From positions 10,743,408 through 10,807,407 of the forward strand of contig NC_135550.1 of NCBI RefSeq assembly GCF_964340395.1: a stretch of DNA of 64,000 bases. Reading direction: 5' to 3'. The position numbers and the translations under genes were made by a program. Under the pieces are notes generated by a model. That model saw nothing but the letters and a program-made list of their open reading frames with translations. It did not search any database and was not told where the DNA came from. Numbering within the stretch: position 1 is the stretch's first letter; each line of letters begins with the position of its first letter. This document shows, piece after piece, positions 14,058-25,900 of the stretch. The stretch is from Glandiceps talaboti. Taxonomy: Eukaryota; Hemichordata; Enteropneusta; Spengelidae.

Positions 14058-14554
14058 ATAGTTTTCTCAAAAACGAAATTTGGTCACATGTTGTTTAGGG
14101 TAATGACTAGAACTGAGTATGTTTTGGTAATCATTACATGTATATTAATTATCAATTTGCATAATTAATGGCTTTCGGTGATTAGGCTAAGCTTCAGAAT
14201 GCATATTTTCAAATTCAATATAATTTGGTACATACATTGATGATAACAACGTGCATGTGTCACAAAGTTTAATACTAATATTATAACTCATTTTCATAAT
14301 TTCATCCATGTGTCATTTCTCATTCACACATCAGTAGATGTCCAGTGCATGTATTGTATATTAAAACTCCCCTCTTTCTCATTTTGTCACCTGTTGTAAA
14401 TAGTTATTCACATATTTATGATTTTGTCGTCTTTATACAATAGCTAAATATTTCATGTGTGTTTTATTTTAGGTATACCTTGCCATGCCATTTATTCTGG
14501 GTGTTGTGGTCAATTGTACAGGCACAAAGGTCCAGTCATAGCTTTGGATACTTG
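6763..14554 (+). CDS. Choline/ethanolamine kinase, 3' end incomplete
   Basis: Eight exons keep splice phase throughout: 6763-6875, 8197-8413, 9396-9529, 11306-11410, 12077-12135, 12539-12620, 13715-13939 and 14473-14554 (339 residues). The product phosphorylates choline, and often ethanolamine, with ATP in the first cytosolic step of the Kennedy phospholipid pathway. Visible signatures are YLRGAWTTLEKHEF, then GSGLSNYSY (nucleotide loop, completed across intron 1), RLEEYIP, the Brenner phosphotransferase motif HNDLNHGN (residues 204-211, catalytic Asp206) and the choline kinase motif [22 protein letters not shown] split at residues 227-238 and after (metal-binding Asp228). FWVLWSIVQAQ precedes FGYL at the end of exon 8. 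Homologues continue about 25-35 residues; that last exon was not found before 16977. The ATG was chosen as the first Met before homology; longer N-termini exist in vertebrates. CHKA-like and CHKB-like cannot be separated. Confidence 0.92.
8441..8680. repeat. (ATGT)n microsatellite in choline kinase intron 2
   Basis: About 240 bp of nearly pure tetranucleotide array starts 27 bases after the exon 2 donor (GTAAGT at 8414). It generates long open frames in several phases, which are artefacts. Confidence 0.95.
9556..10568. mobile_element. Palindromic MITE-like element carrying a second element inside it
   Basis: The arms at 9556-9696 and 10428-10568 are inverted copies (GCCTGACTCGACA...TTGATAGAGTTTATTG...CTTCTCGTCTGGCT). 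The inner parts at 10021-10165 and about 10275-10427 also match in inverted orientation (TTATCGTCTGG, ATACCAATAAACGCGCCAA, CACGTGTATTCCTTGGGATC) around a C/G-rich core. The left arm is interrupted at 9697-10020 by other repeats that have an inverted copy at 10962-11266. The element lies in choline kinase intron 3. There is no open frame for a transposase, so it is non-autonomous. Confidence 0.75.
10962..11266. mobile_element. Second copy, inverted, of the 9697-10020 insertion
   Basis: Relative to 9697-10020 this copy is reverse complemented. Shared blocks include TAGTCAACGAGTTCGGGAGG, GTTGTCTATCTTACTTATAC, CCAACCGAAATCAAGGCC and CTGATTGGCCAAGTCGGTCT. Two modules are visible. One is a hairpin of about 115 bp whose arms read AACTCGTTCGG and CCGAACTCGTTGACTATC. 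The other is a unit of about 205 bp with imperfect TACTACGGC/GCCGTAGTA ends. It lies in choline kinase intron 3, 40 bases before exon 4. Confidence 0.75.
12642..12756 (+). repeat. Direct duplication of about 55 bp in choline kinase intron 6
   Basis: ATCTGGTGAAGAGTTCAA and CATACTTCTGATTG occur at 12642-12692 and again at 12711-12752, with a short deletion between the blocks in the second copy. It looks like a local tandem duplication. Confidence 0.8.
12891..12957. repeat. (AACAC)n pentanucleotide microsatellite
   Basis: About 13 uninterrupted copies of the pentamer CAACA lie in choline kinase intron 6. Confidence 0.95.
13110..13257 (-). pseudogene. Possible LINE C-terminal relic on the minus strand
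   Basis: A 45-50 codon minus-strand frame contains NLLPLSFQQAKTIDSFKSAL followed by SSIDITDLIDRAHL and ends at TAA near 13126. Phrases like LP...A.TIDSFKSAL are common at the C-terminus of LINE reverse-transcriptase proteins in invertebrate genomes. Nothing upstream in frame resembles a reverse transcriptase. It sits inside choline kinase intron 6 and is antisense to that gene. Assignment is by pattern only. Confidence 0.35.
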
Positions 14555-15653
14555 GTTAGTATAATACTAACAATTTTTATTTTTTTTGAAAAACATTTTA
14601 ATACTGGATATACTGTAAGCATATAAGAACCTTTCTCCCTAGAAGTACATAGAGGGCGTACGGTACATATAGGTATTCAACGTATAGCAGTGTACTGAGC
14701 ATTAGCAGTGGTGTTTGAACACGATGTAAATTGTTAGTTTGTGATAAATTGTGTTTCACAATAACCCAATAGCTGTTGAGGTCTGGGCTCGATACGCATA
14801 ATCAATATTGATATCAATAAATATCAAACAATCAATAATAACTATATTTAGCTCAACTCCACTCAAGGAAATAACGGTATTTTCATAAACTTTGGGTTCT
14901 GGAGAGTCGTTTCATGGGTCTTACCAGACATACATATTTATTAGATGCACACAGAATATTCATGAATATTCATCTCTAGGTAATAAACACTCAGGAGTCA
15001 TGAATTGACGGACCAGTGTAAGAAAAACAGAGGTGAAATAGAGAAAATAATAGAGGTGAAATAGAGAAACTAGAAGTGAAATAGAGTTTCAATTTGAGAT
15101 ACCTGATCCTGTTTTTTTTACTTACGATAAAAATGCAACATTTGTAAAACCTTGTATAACAATTGTTGTTTTGTTGCAGTATTTTCACTTGTAAAATAAT
15201 TTTGTTTTCTTGAAAGAGATAACCAAAACATGAAATTTATCACATTTGCTAAGTTTTAGTGTTTCTGATTAATCATGCAAAATGTATGTGATGCGAAATC
15301 ATGAAATGACTCTCCATAATGAAAAGAGTGAAATGACTTTATTTTATGGAGTGGCGTTCTCCTTTAAGTGGCAAATGTGGTTTGACGGTAAATAGAGCCA
15401 TAGTAACATGAAAGAGACCATAAATACCCCTCCCCCTTCCCCCTCCACCAAAGAAAATGTTAGAGGAAATATAAAGAAAAGAACCTAGAACTGAACAAAA
15501 ATATAAAACATTACACAAATGACCTCTAGAATGCATGACTGACTGATACAAATTCTTGTATATATGATGCAATACTAAGACTGACGAGGGATCTGAAATG
15601 ACATAATTTCGAAGAAGTACGCACAACCTTATCACGTGTACAGTAAATTATTG

Positions 15654-15921
<268 letters not shown>

Positions 15922-16902
15922 CAAATGTTCGGACTTAACTCTCCTTTAATAAAATATTTTCCACTTGATTGGTCTCAATTTTAACTCTTGCAATTTGTTA
16001 TTATGGCCCACTAAGACATGTATTGTGTGATATTATAATTATATAGTTTACATTTTCTGAAATAAAATTGCATATGTACCATAACAGAAAAAGAGTGATC
16101 GTCCCATGATGTGTGTGCATTTCAAAATCAAGAACTTTTTTTGCTGAAGGAATTTTAATAGTTATCCAGTCTGGTTTATAATTTGGTTGCTTGTTTCCTA
16201 CTGTGGAAATGGCAAACTTGTTCCTACTGTTGCCCAACTAGCATTTATTTACACATGATACATGTGGTGGTCATTCCACTTTGATTCTAGGTCCCGAGTC
16301 CTGAATAAATGTCTATGTTGTTCGAGAACTCAGTTGGATTAGGGATTCCAAACTGCGCCCGCAACGTTGATGCGTAACACGGAAGTCATTTTGCCATTGT
16401 TTTTATGATAACAACGTTGCAACAACTGCCGCGGGTTACAGCTGGCGCTTTAAATATGCTAACGTATTGGTTATCGTGAAGTTGTTATTGTCCGTGATTA
16501 CATCGCACCAGACATGTTCCATGCGAATTAAATGACTTCGGTTACAAGCACAGTGAACTACGGATTTTGAGACACGGGGAGACAGATTCTGTATGGTCGA
16601 TGGTCCACACCGATCAATCATGAGGAACCTGTAGGGTTTGGAGATGGATGACCTGGCCTAAAGCTGGAATAGTGATTACGTAGCCGGCGCGATACCAATG
16701 GCGTGTCACATAATGACGGTCTGAATTAACACTGTTCCATGAATGGCTAATCATATTGCAGCTGCTGGCATCAACAACACTGTCTGATACGGGGTATTGA
16801 CTATTGGAATACATCTCATCGACCGTGCTCTGGAAGCCTGCAAATTGGGCATAGCAGTTCATTAACTAACACACACTCACCGCCACTGTGGCAGTGTTGT
16901 AG

Positions 16903-16909
16903 TATATAC
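16903..16909 (+). promoter_or_regulatory. TATA-like box upstream of GALNT7-A
   Basis: TATATAC lies 69 bases before the inferred start codon at 16978, which would leave a short 5' UTR of about 40 bases. The match is weak evidence alone and no initiator was confirmed. Confidence 0.25.
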
Positions 16910-16977
16910 AAATGCAGTATTTATGTCAACACCGTCAATCTCCAATTCAGTAAATCTAGTGTGTTGAAAATACCGAC

Positions 16978-19900
16978 ATGCGTATTCGCAAAAGAAAGTG
17001 TATACTACTTTTGGTGGTGGTATCTGGATGTATTTTTATCGGCAGGACATTGATATTGATCAACCAAGTCGATGGTAGTACTAGCAGTGGTACGGACCAA
17101 AATGGGCATAGACTGGATATTCATCGGCAGCCTTTAGAGCAGGTTGGTACTTCTGTAGTCTAGAGCAAACAAAACACTCACTCTGGGTTAATTTTGACTC
17201 CATGACCTGTACAATGGCTCTACAGATTATCTCATTTGCAGTGGTTTGTTAAATGCTCGTCACATGTTGTAAATATTTGAATATAAAAGTACACGGTAGT
17301 ATTACTAAGAATCGTGAACTTGCTTTACAGTCGCTAAAAAACCCCATGTTCTCTTCACATTTTCTGTTGACAGCGAGAAAAAAAACCGCTAAATCTGCTC
17401 AGATACCCAGAGAAATGCTAGGTCGTAATAACACTTAAACATTACATATTGCATTCCATCTTTCGTGTGTGACCTCGTTGCAGACTCCGAACGTGATTGG
17501 TGGTGTTGATGGCAGTGACCTAAATATATTTAAATACGATGTTTCCAACTTAGTCTAGTTTCCTATATGCCGTTACGATTACTACGATCATCTCCACCAC
17601 CACCAGTGGAGAGGATAGAGATCGTAGAGACTATTTCCAACTAGAACTCGAGACTTCAGAACATGACCTTTGTGGGCATAGACACTGCACACTAAAGACC
17701 TTTGTACAGCTTTCATAACAGAACAACGCTGTAATGCATTCAACACACTGGGTACCAGTATCATCGTCACTGTAATAAATCATCCAGTGAACTTGCAACG
17801 TCATTACTCCTAGTTTCATGAATTGGGTTTGAATCTGAAGAAATCTTTATCCAACGTAGACGGGTTAGAGATGATTCGATATCGCGTTGACATCCAGACT
17901 ACGTTACACCAAATCTTTCAATTTTACTTCATGTGTAACATTTCTTCCTCTTTATGCCTTGGAATTTGCTGTAAATTAATAGTTGCTCGCATCTATTGAA
18001 ACGGCAAACCTGGGGAGAAAACTATATTTAGTTTTTAAGTCAACTGTACGTGTCAGTTTCCTCGCACGTACAAGTTACGCATACATCATGTCTCATGCCC
18101 GATGCTTCTCGACTTAGTTTGGAAACCTGATCACGTTGCAGTTACTATCCAAGTGCAATAAGGTCACGTGGATTGTTGCTTTAGGACAGTTCATGAACCT
18201 CAGTCGCATAAATATTGGCGAAAGAAAACACGTTCTTCCGAGCCCGTATTTTTCTTCCAAATGATCTATTGCCTGAAACGTTGCTTTGTATCTACTGATA
18301 ATATCCATTGATCTCTTCTGATAGACGAAGATTGTGTTTTTGTGTCAGAATTCATTCGCCAACACGTGCTCCTGTCGTGGCTTCTTTGTTCCATTTGTTC
18401 GTCCATAGACAAGCGGCTAGACTTCGACTACAAAAGCGTCAAATCGGGTCGTGACCTTATATCTCAGGGTCAAAGAATGTCGATCCGAGACAGTTCTCCT
18501 ATTCATCTCCATCCAATCCAAGTGCAACTTATAATACCCACACCCCAACCTATAGCTACACAGATGCCAGAAACTCCTTTGGCCCCACATTGAAAAAACC
18601 CACATACCTGAAGTCCTTGTTTGTAAATCAATAATTTACAAAGATATGTAAACAGTGTAAAAGTTTGTTACAAAAACAGTTTCACGAGCAACACTTTTCA
18701 TCTATAGATAAATTGAAAGACCCCCACCCAGTGATGAAAGATAGATTTACATTTAGCTTTTAAATTTAATTTAATTTAAATTTAAATACTATGTGTGATT
18801 GTGTATTAAACTGTGGACTTTTCGGGAACAAAGACGAGGCTGTTTTATCTTAGCGGTGTTATTTGATACTTAGAGGACCCAGAAAAGCCACTTTCATCAA
18901 ACCTGCACCGTGCAACTGTTACAAAGAAGGGGGGGGGGTCTCATCTGTAACGAATGGGTCGACCTCTAACATCACATCTCAACTTGTGTACCGACTTTTG
19001 TAGTACCGACTTGTGTAGTACCGACTTGTGTAGTACCAACTTATGTACCAACTTGTGTAGTACCGACTAGTGTAGTACCAACTTGTGTAGTACCAACTAG
19101 TGTAGTACCGACTTGTGTAGTACCAACTTGTGTAGTACCGACTTGTGTAGTACCGACTTGTGTAGTACCAACTTGTGTATGTAGTACCAACTTGTGTAGT
19201 ACCAACTTGTGTAGTACCGACTTGTGTAGTACCAACTTGTGTAGTACCGACTTGTGTAGTACCGACTTGTGTAGTACCGACTAGTGTAGTACCAACTTGT
19301 GTAGTACCAACTTGTGTAGTACCTGGACTCCAGGGAATTAGCTCAGACTAAATAAAGATTCGTGTTCAAAACCAAAGTCTACACTAGAACTATAGCAAAG
19401 CACTTAGCATCTGCCGCCTTGCCTCTGCTCTAAGTGTCAACTATCATTTATTCTCCTTAATGTACAAATTTACATAACACGTGTATGATGGCTGAATAAT
19501 AATTGCAAACCATATTAAGTCTTGTCGAGTTGCCGTGCTCTAATGACTATTCCAGTGATCAATATGAATTTTAGTTACAGTTATACATGTATGTGAAATG
19601 CAGACTGTAGTCTAACAGTCTTAAATATACTCTTGGAGTCTTGTGTGGTCTGAATTCCATGTCCTTGAGAAAGGCTACTGATCTTTCAGTCGGAGTAGAA
19701 CATAATTGAGTCAACATATGAAATTTACTAAATTAATGAATATGCCATCTGTAACGCAACCTATCTGGAATAGAGTTACAACAATTGACAAAAAGTATGT
19801 AGAAAACATAAACCGACGGACATTGCATCTCATCTCGACAATTACATTATGATTTACACAGTTTAACAATCTACTGAGTTATATTATGGAACACGCGAAA

Positions 19901-22900
19901 ACAAAAATTAGCAATGTTGATAGAGATTTTCTTTGTCCAGCTAATTGACGATAAATAGTAACGTCAGTAAGTTTTCCTCGACGATGAAATCCAACAATGT
20001 CATATTAGTCATTTTTTGGTCGAGCCAGACGATGAAATGTTGCAATATTTTAATAGTAAGTGTTTTGCCAAACCAAATCACGAAACGTATACGTAGTAAT
20101 GTATGAGGTGAGACCACCGCCAAATTAGAATTTCTTTATATATGATTTTGTTTCATTTTATCATGTAATCCCTATTATATCAATTTTACCGTTATTTTAA
20201 TGAATATTTCATTATTATCTGACGATGTTATCATTATTTTATCATTATTTGACGATGTTATCATTATTTTATCATTAATTGACTGTTTTATCCTTACTCT
20301 GTAGTTATTCAATCGTAATGTTTCATTACAATTTATTTTGCTTTGTTGTATTTACAGGATAATATCCATTCTGATAATACAGTGAAGGAAGATGTTGAGG
20401 AAATTTACGATAACCTCCCACCGCCATCTATTCTGGAAGGTGCCGTATTCCGGAAATCAATGGGCAACTACGAACCTGCTCCAGGTCCATCGACGAGGAG
20501 CGGACCGGGAGAATACGGTAGTCCGGTAGGATTTCACAAGAATGTGCAGACAGAGGTCGAAGTCAGTATGAAGGAATATTCGTTTAATCAATATATCAGT
20601 GATACAGTATCAGTAGACCGAGAAATAAACGATTTGAGAGAGCCCGAGTAAGTATATCTAGGTAGCAAGTTGGGTAGCTGTATATATTTTAATACTGCAT
20701 TTCTGTCAATTTAAACTGAAATCTGGTTTCTGGGCCACATCCAGTCTGTTCTTGCGTCAGTGTCTTCCCCATATATTGGAACATCGCCATGCATCGTAGT
20801 TTGATTACCTGTTTTACGCATGATTACTTGTCTTTATTACCCATTCGTTTACAGAATCACTTCTGTACCATAGGTCTATGCCTATATGTACTTTACTACA
20901 AAACCCTGTTTTAGATTTGTATAATTAATGACCTGCAAAGATGAACTTGGTCTCTAATCTGTAACGTGTTTTTTTTCGAGTAGAAAAGCAAAGTAAAGTT
21001 ATTTTCTTAATTAAAAAGAAAAAAATTAGATTATACCATTTCTTATTTATATTATCGGAGCACAATTAGTTCATGAGACATGGGGCGGCTTTTGTTCGTG
21101 TGTGTCATGTGGGAATTGATACTCTGCATGCTGGTTTCCAGTAGACTAAAAATAGATTTGTACACATCGTATTACAGAACAATATGTTGCCACGTTTGAA
21201 CATATGTCGATATATATGCATACATAATGAATGTTTCATGTCAACAATATTGAAATTGTATAACATGTTGAAATACTTCGTCTGGTGAATGTCGACCCCC
21301 AGGTTAATAGTTCACAACTACAAATAGCAACGACAGAACCTAGAATCAACTGATAGTAATATTGTGTCGTCTGCTAATCTTCATTTTGGAAAATAAATCA
21401 AGGCATTCCTGGTAGTCATACACTTTTGATAACTTTTAAATTTAACTGTTCAACCGATTTCATTTTAATAGTAAATATATGTATTGTTTATACGAAAGAA
21501 TACTAAGGTCTAGTCTAGTTCCTGACGACCGTGTTCCGATTTTACACGACGTTATCTTCACACATTTCGTAATGTGTTATTAAAGATAACGTCGTGTAAA
21601 ATTAGAACACGGTCGTCAGGAACTGTAGACTGTGTAAGTTCATGAACTCACGGCTTGAAGTTGGCACTGCAGTCTATGGGTTGTATTGATGACAGCAAAA
21701 CGTTTGGGAAGGTCAAGAGGTTCGATATCGCAATCTTGACACACGTTTGGCATGTCTAGAGTAAAAGCAAAACTGGCAGTCTTTTATGACAAGGCTCCGT
21801 ATAACAGCTGTATACACTTCACCCCTTCCCATGTCGGTATGGATCACCGAATGTTTTGACAACCGTACATAATTCCAGACTTTATCACACAAAGCTTTTA
21901 TTTGATATCAGAGTCAATTTTTTGTGTGATGAAGTCCGACTTGAAAGCAAAGAATACTTGTACACTATGTACATATAAGTGCAAACTTCTCAGCCTGTTT
22001 TACGGCGTAGTATTTCTACTGGTGGTATGAGAGATAAACCACAGACAGGTATAACAGAGTACCACTAGTGTCGTAAACAGGTTGCATAATTCTTGCCTTT
22101 AGAGAATGTTTTAGTTCTTTTATATAATTATCTGTACTTCTATGTTTATGTTTGTACAGATGCAAACACTGGCATTATCCCATTGATTTGCCAAAAGCTA
22201 GTGTCATACTGGTCTTTCACAACGAGGGATGGTCAACTCTACTCAGAACAGTACACAGTATTGTGAATCGAACACCTGCACAGTTACTACAGGAAGTTAT
22301 ACTTGTTGATGATGGTAGTGACAAAGGTAGGGTCGATTGCATGCACTATTAAAATAAATGCACTATTAAAATAAATGCACTATTAAAACAAATGTAAATA
22401 CACATTGCTGAGCGCAGTGAACAGGATGTTGGCAAATATAATAATGTATACCTCGAATTTCTATATTAATGGCTGCCATTGAAAAATTTGAAGAAACTTG
22501 TGAAAGTGTTGAGAATTATAGTTCAGAGGATTTCAGTTTTGTTCTAGTTGATGATTGTCTTTCGTGTTGTTAAAATCTTTCGAGTCACAATCATCGTACT
22601 ATCGTCATCATCATCACCTCCACCATATCATTTCCAGGCCTATATTTGTCGAAATATCCACCATTCGAGTCGACCTAGTTAACATTTGCAAGCTGTGAAT
22701 AATAAAATGTGTGTGTTCGAAAAACTATCTTCAATATTCAATGTATTGCTGTGTAGTTACTCGAGGAATGGCCTAGAGTCTTGGCTATCTGTCTTCAAGT
22801 TGTCGTTCGCCAGTATATCAAGCCAGTATGTCTAGTCAGATAGCCAAGTCTATACCCAATACTGTAAAGTCAGTATGTCAAGTCAGATAGCCAAGTCTCT

Positions 22901-25900
22901 GGGCTATACTGTCAAGTCAGATAGCCAAGTATATTGACCAATTAGCATTGAATCTCGATAAAAGTTCATGTATGTATCTTCATGTTATTGCATGACTGAT
23001 TTTACAAAACCCCAAAAGAAAATTCTGTAAAGCCTAGGGAAAAAATGTTTGGTTCCGGTTACCTGACCCCACATAGTTTTTCACTGCGGTCCTAAACTTT
23101 TACGTATTCGAGAAAGAGGTAGTTGATGCGGAAACTGACATCAACTTAAACAGACAATATAAAACTGTTCTTTCAATCCGCAATGGCTGTACATCCGATG
23201 GGAAGAAACCAATAACACAGAGACTATATAAAAAACAACGGGAAAATATAACTACCTGAACTAGACACTTGCACATAAAAAATAAAGTAAAATAAAAATC
23301 TACCTTCCCCACCTATTCTAAAATTCAGTGTAATCGGAACCACACAATACTCGTATTTTTTTTAGGCCTAGCCGGCCATTGATTTGTCCATGGTCACTTG
23401 TAGGTTAATACTAATCGTTTGTCTCACAGATCACTTGAAAGAAAAAATAAAGGATTACATCCAGACACCACCGTTACAGGGGAAAGTTAAGCTGATCAGG
23501 ACAGATGGGCGAGTGGGATTGATAAGTGCACGTGTTATTGGTGCAAAAGAAGCTAGTGGTCGAATTCTGGTATGGCTTGATGCACACTGTGAAGTTGGAT
23601 ATAATTGGCTACCTCCTTTAATCACGCCAATCGCTCAAAATAGGTAAAGTTGTGTGCTCATCAATATGGTGCTTCTGTTCTTCTTCGTGTGTGGTTTCTA
23701 TGCATTTACAATGCTAGCACTCAAAGCTCGACTTTTCCCAACGGTGATCTAGTACATGTATTTTAATAGGTTGTACACCGATTTCATTTACAATGAAATT
23801 CAAATGATGAGCGTGAAAGGAATAGTCACAACCGTGTGTAGAAGGTCGCCATGCGATTCAACACTGGGACCACTCGAAACAAGAATGATGGGAGATGATA
23901 TTGTTGCCATCGACTGCAATTACGGAATTTTTGAATGCAAATATTCATACTTGCGGGTACTTTGAAAAATATTGACATTTATGGGTTATTTGGCAAATAG
24001 TCATATTTGTTAATTCTTCGACTAATGTTCACGTTAATGGGTTCTTTGTGGTTTACAGAACAACGGTCGTTTGTCCCATCGTTGACGTCATCGATAACAT
24101 GGACTTCAGACTGTATCCCCAGGGTGACGGTAAATTGGCTCGTGGAGCGTTTGACTGGGAATTTAATTACAAACGTATCCCCATCACAGACGAAGAGATT
24201 AGTAGAAGAAGTCGTCAGACCAAGCCGTACAGGTAATAAACCAACCAACCAACCAACCAACCAACAAACAAACAAACAAACAAACAAACAAATAAACAAA
24301 CAAACAAACAAACAAACAAACAAACAAACAAACAAACAAACAAACAAATAAGTATGTCGTCTTGAATAAAATTCAATTTTCGTTAAATCCCACAAGAGTT
24401 TCTTTTCTAGAAGTTCAACAAACTTTCGTGTTTTTCTTATTGATCAACAGGTCTCCAGTAATGGCAGGGGGTCTTTTCGCTATGGAGAAGGATTATTTCT
24501 TTGAAATGGGGGGATATGATCCGGGACTCCAGATGTGGGGAGGCGAGAACTACGAAATATCATTCAAGGTCAGTAATCATGCAAATACCACCTTCAGTTT
24601 CACAAAATTGTCGGAAACTTTCCCTTCGAAAAAATATCATAGTATGATAGTAATTGATTCGTGTACACATTTACAGATATGGATGTGCGGTGGTCAGTTG
24701 TTGTGGGTGCCATGTTCTCGTGTGGGACACATTTACAGAATCTATGGTCGTCCACCGTACACTTTCCCAAACGGTACATTGGGAATGTATAAGCAAAGGG
24801 TAAGTCAAATAATGTAATGCTATGTCATAGTTGTGTTGTTCGTGCCTGTGTCGCGTAACGATTGATTTTTTTTTCATGTTTTCAACGTCGCTGTGAAGAG
24901 CTACCGTCTGCTCGGTAATGCTACTTCACTTACGCGCCCATATGTGGCCATATGGATGAAGATTGGGTATTTATTTTGGATTTTACTATGATATAAAACA
25001 ATTTTATCTTGGCTTCCTACTTGAAAAATCAATGTGAAACAACATATGCCAAGTCCTTGTTTGTCACTCAATAACTTGCAAAAGACTTGTAAATATATAA
25101 AATCTTTGGTATTGTACGTACAATAACAAACCTTTTTACACATTTTTAAAAGCTTTTAGCAATGTAGTGAGCTACAAACACAGACTTGGTCTATGTTGTG
25201 TCACATTGATTTTTCAAGTAGGTAGCCAAGATAAATTTGTTTATAAATTAAAAATCCAAAATATTAAAATACCAAATCTTCATCCATTTGACCATTTTAA
25301 GAGGTGTGTGTGTTTAAGAGGTGTGTCAACGGAAAAATGTTCTCCCTGGCTTGTTAGAATATTAGTAGTTTAAATATCAAAGGACCGTGTTTTGTATTAC
25401 TCAATTTGAATGAAATTTCGAGCTACACTCAAGATACCTGGCATCTTCTAAGAATATAAGAAATCCCCCATTGATCATTCACACGCAATGCAAACTAGAC
25501 ACAACTGATATTGTTACTCTCCAATACTTACCATTTCCTGTTTTCCTTTATTGCAAGAATTACTTGAGAGTGGCCAATGTATGGATGGACGATTACAAAG
25601 AAAACTACTACGCCAAAAATCCCCGGATGTTGAGTAAAATTGACTACGGCGATATCTCTGCGCAATTACATTTCAGGAAAGACAACAAATGTAATAGTTT
25701 CCAATGGTTTCTAGAAAACATCGCATACGATGTAATAAAATGGTATCCACCACCACCTGTAAACCAGTATTGGGGAGAGGTAAGTGTGGACTGTAGCATT
25801 GATAGCAGATAACGATTGATGTAACACATGGGACACTTGTCATTTTCATTATGATAATTAGTTTATTGGCCCACAGTTCCTCAATAGAGGGACTGTGTTT

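Noticed and set aside
18342-18593. 83-codon frame in GALNT7-A intron 1, considered as a missing stem exon
   Set aside because: It lacks the EVDL-type motif and shows no similarity to the B or C stem; its borders give no in-phase splice sites that I could support.
18985-19323. Regular repeat that might suggest a CRISPR array
   Set aside because: The 15-bp units are contiguous with no unique spacers, and the genome is eukaryotic.
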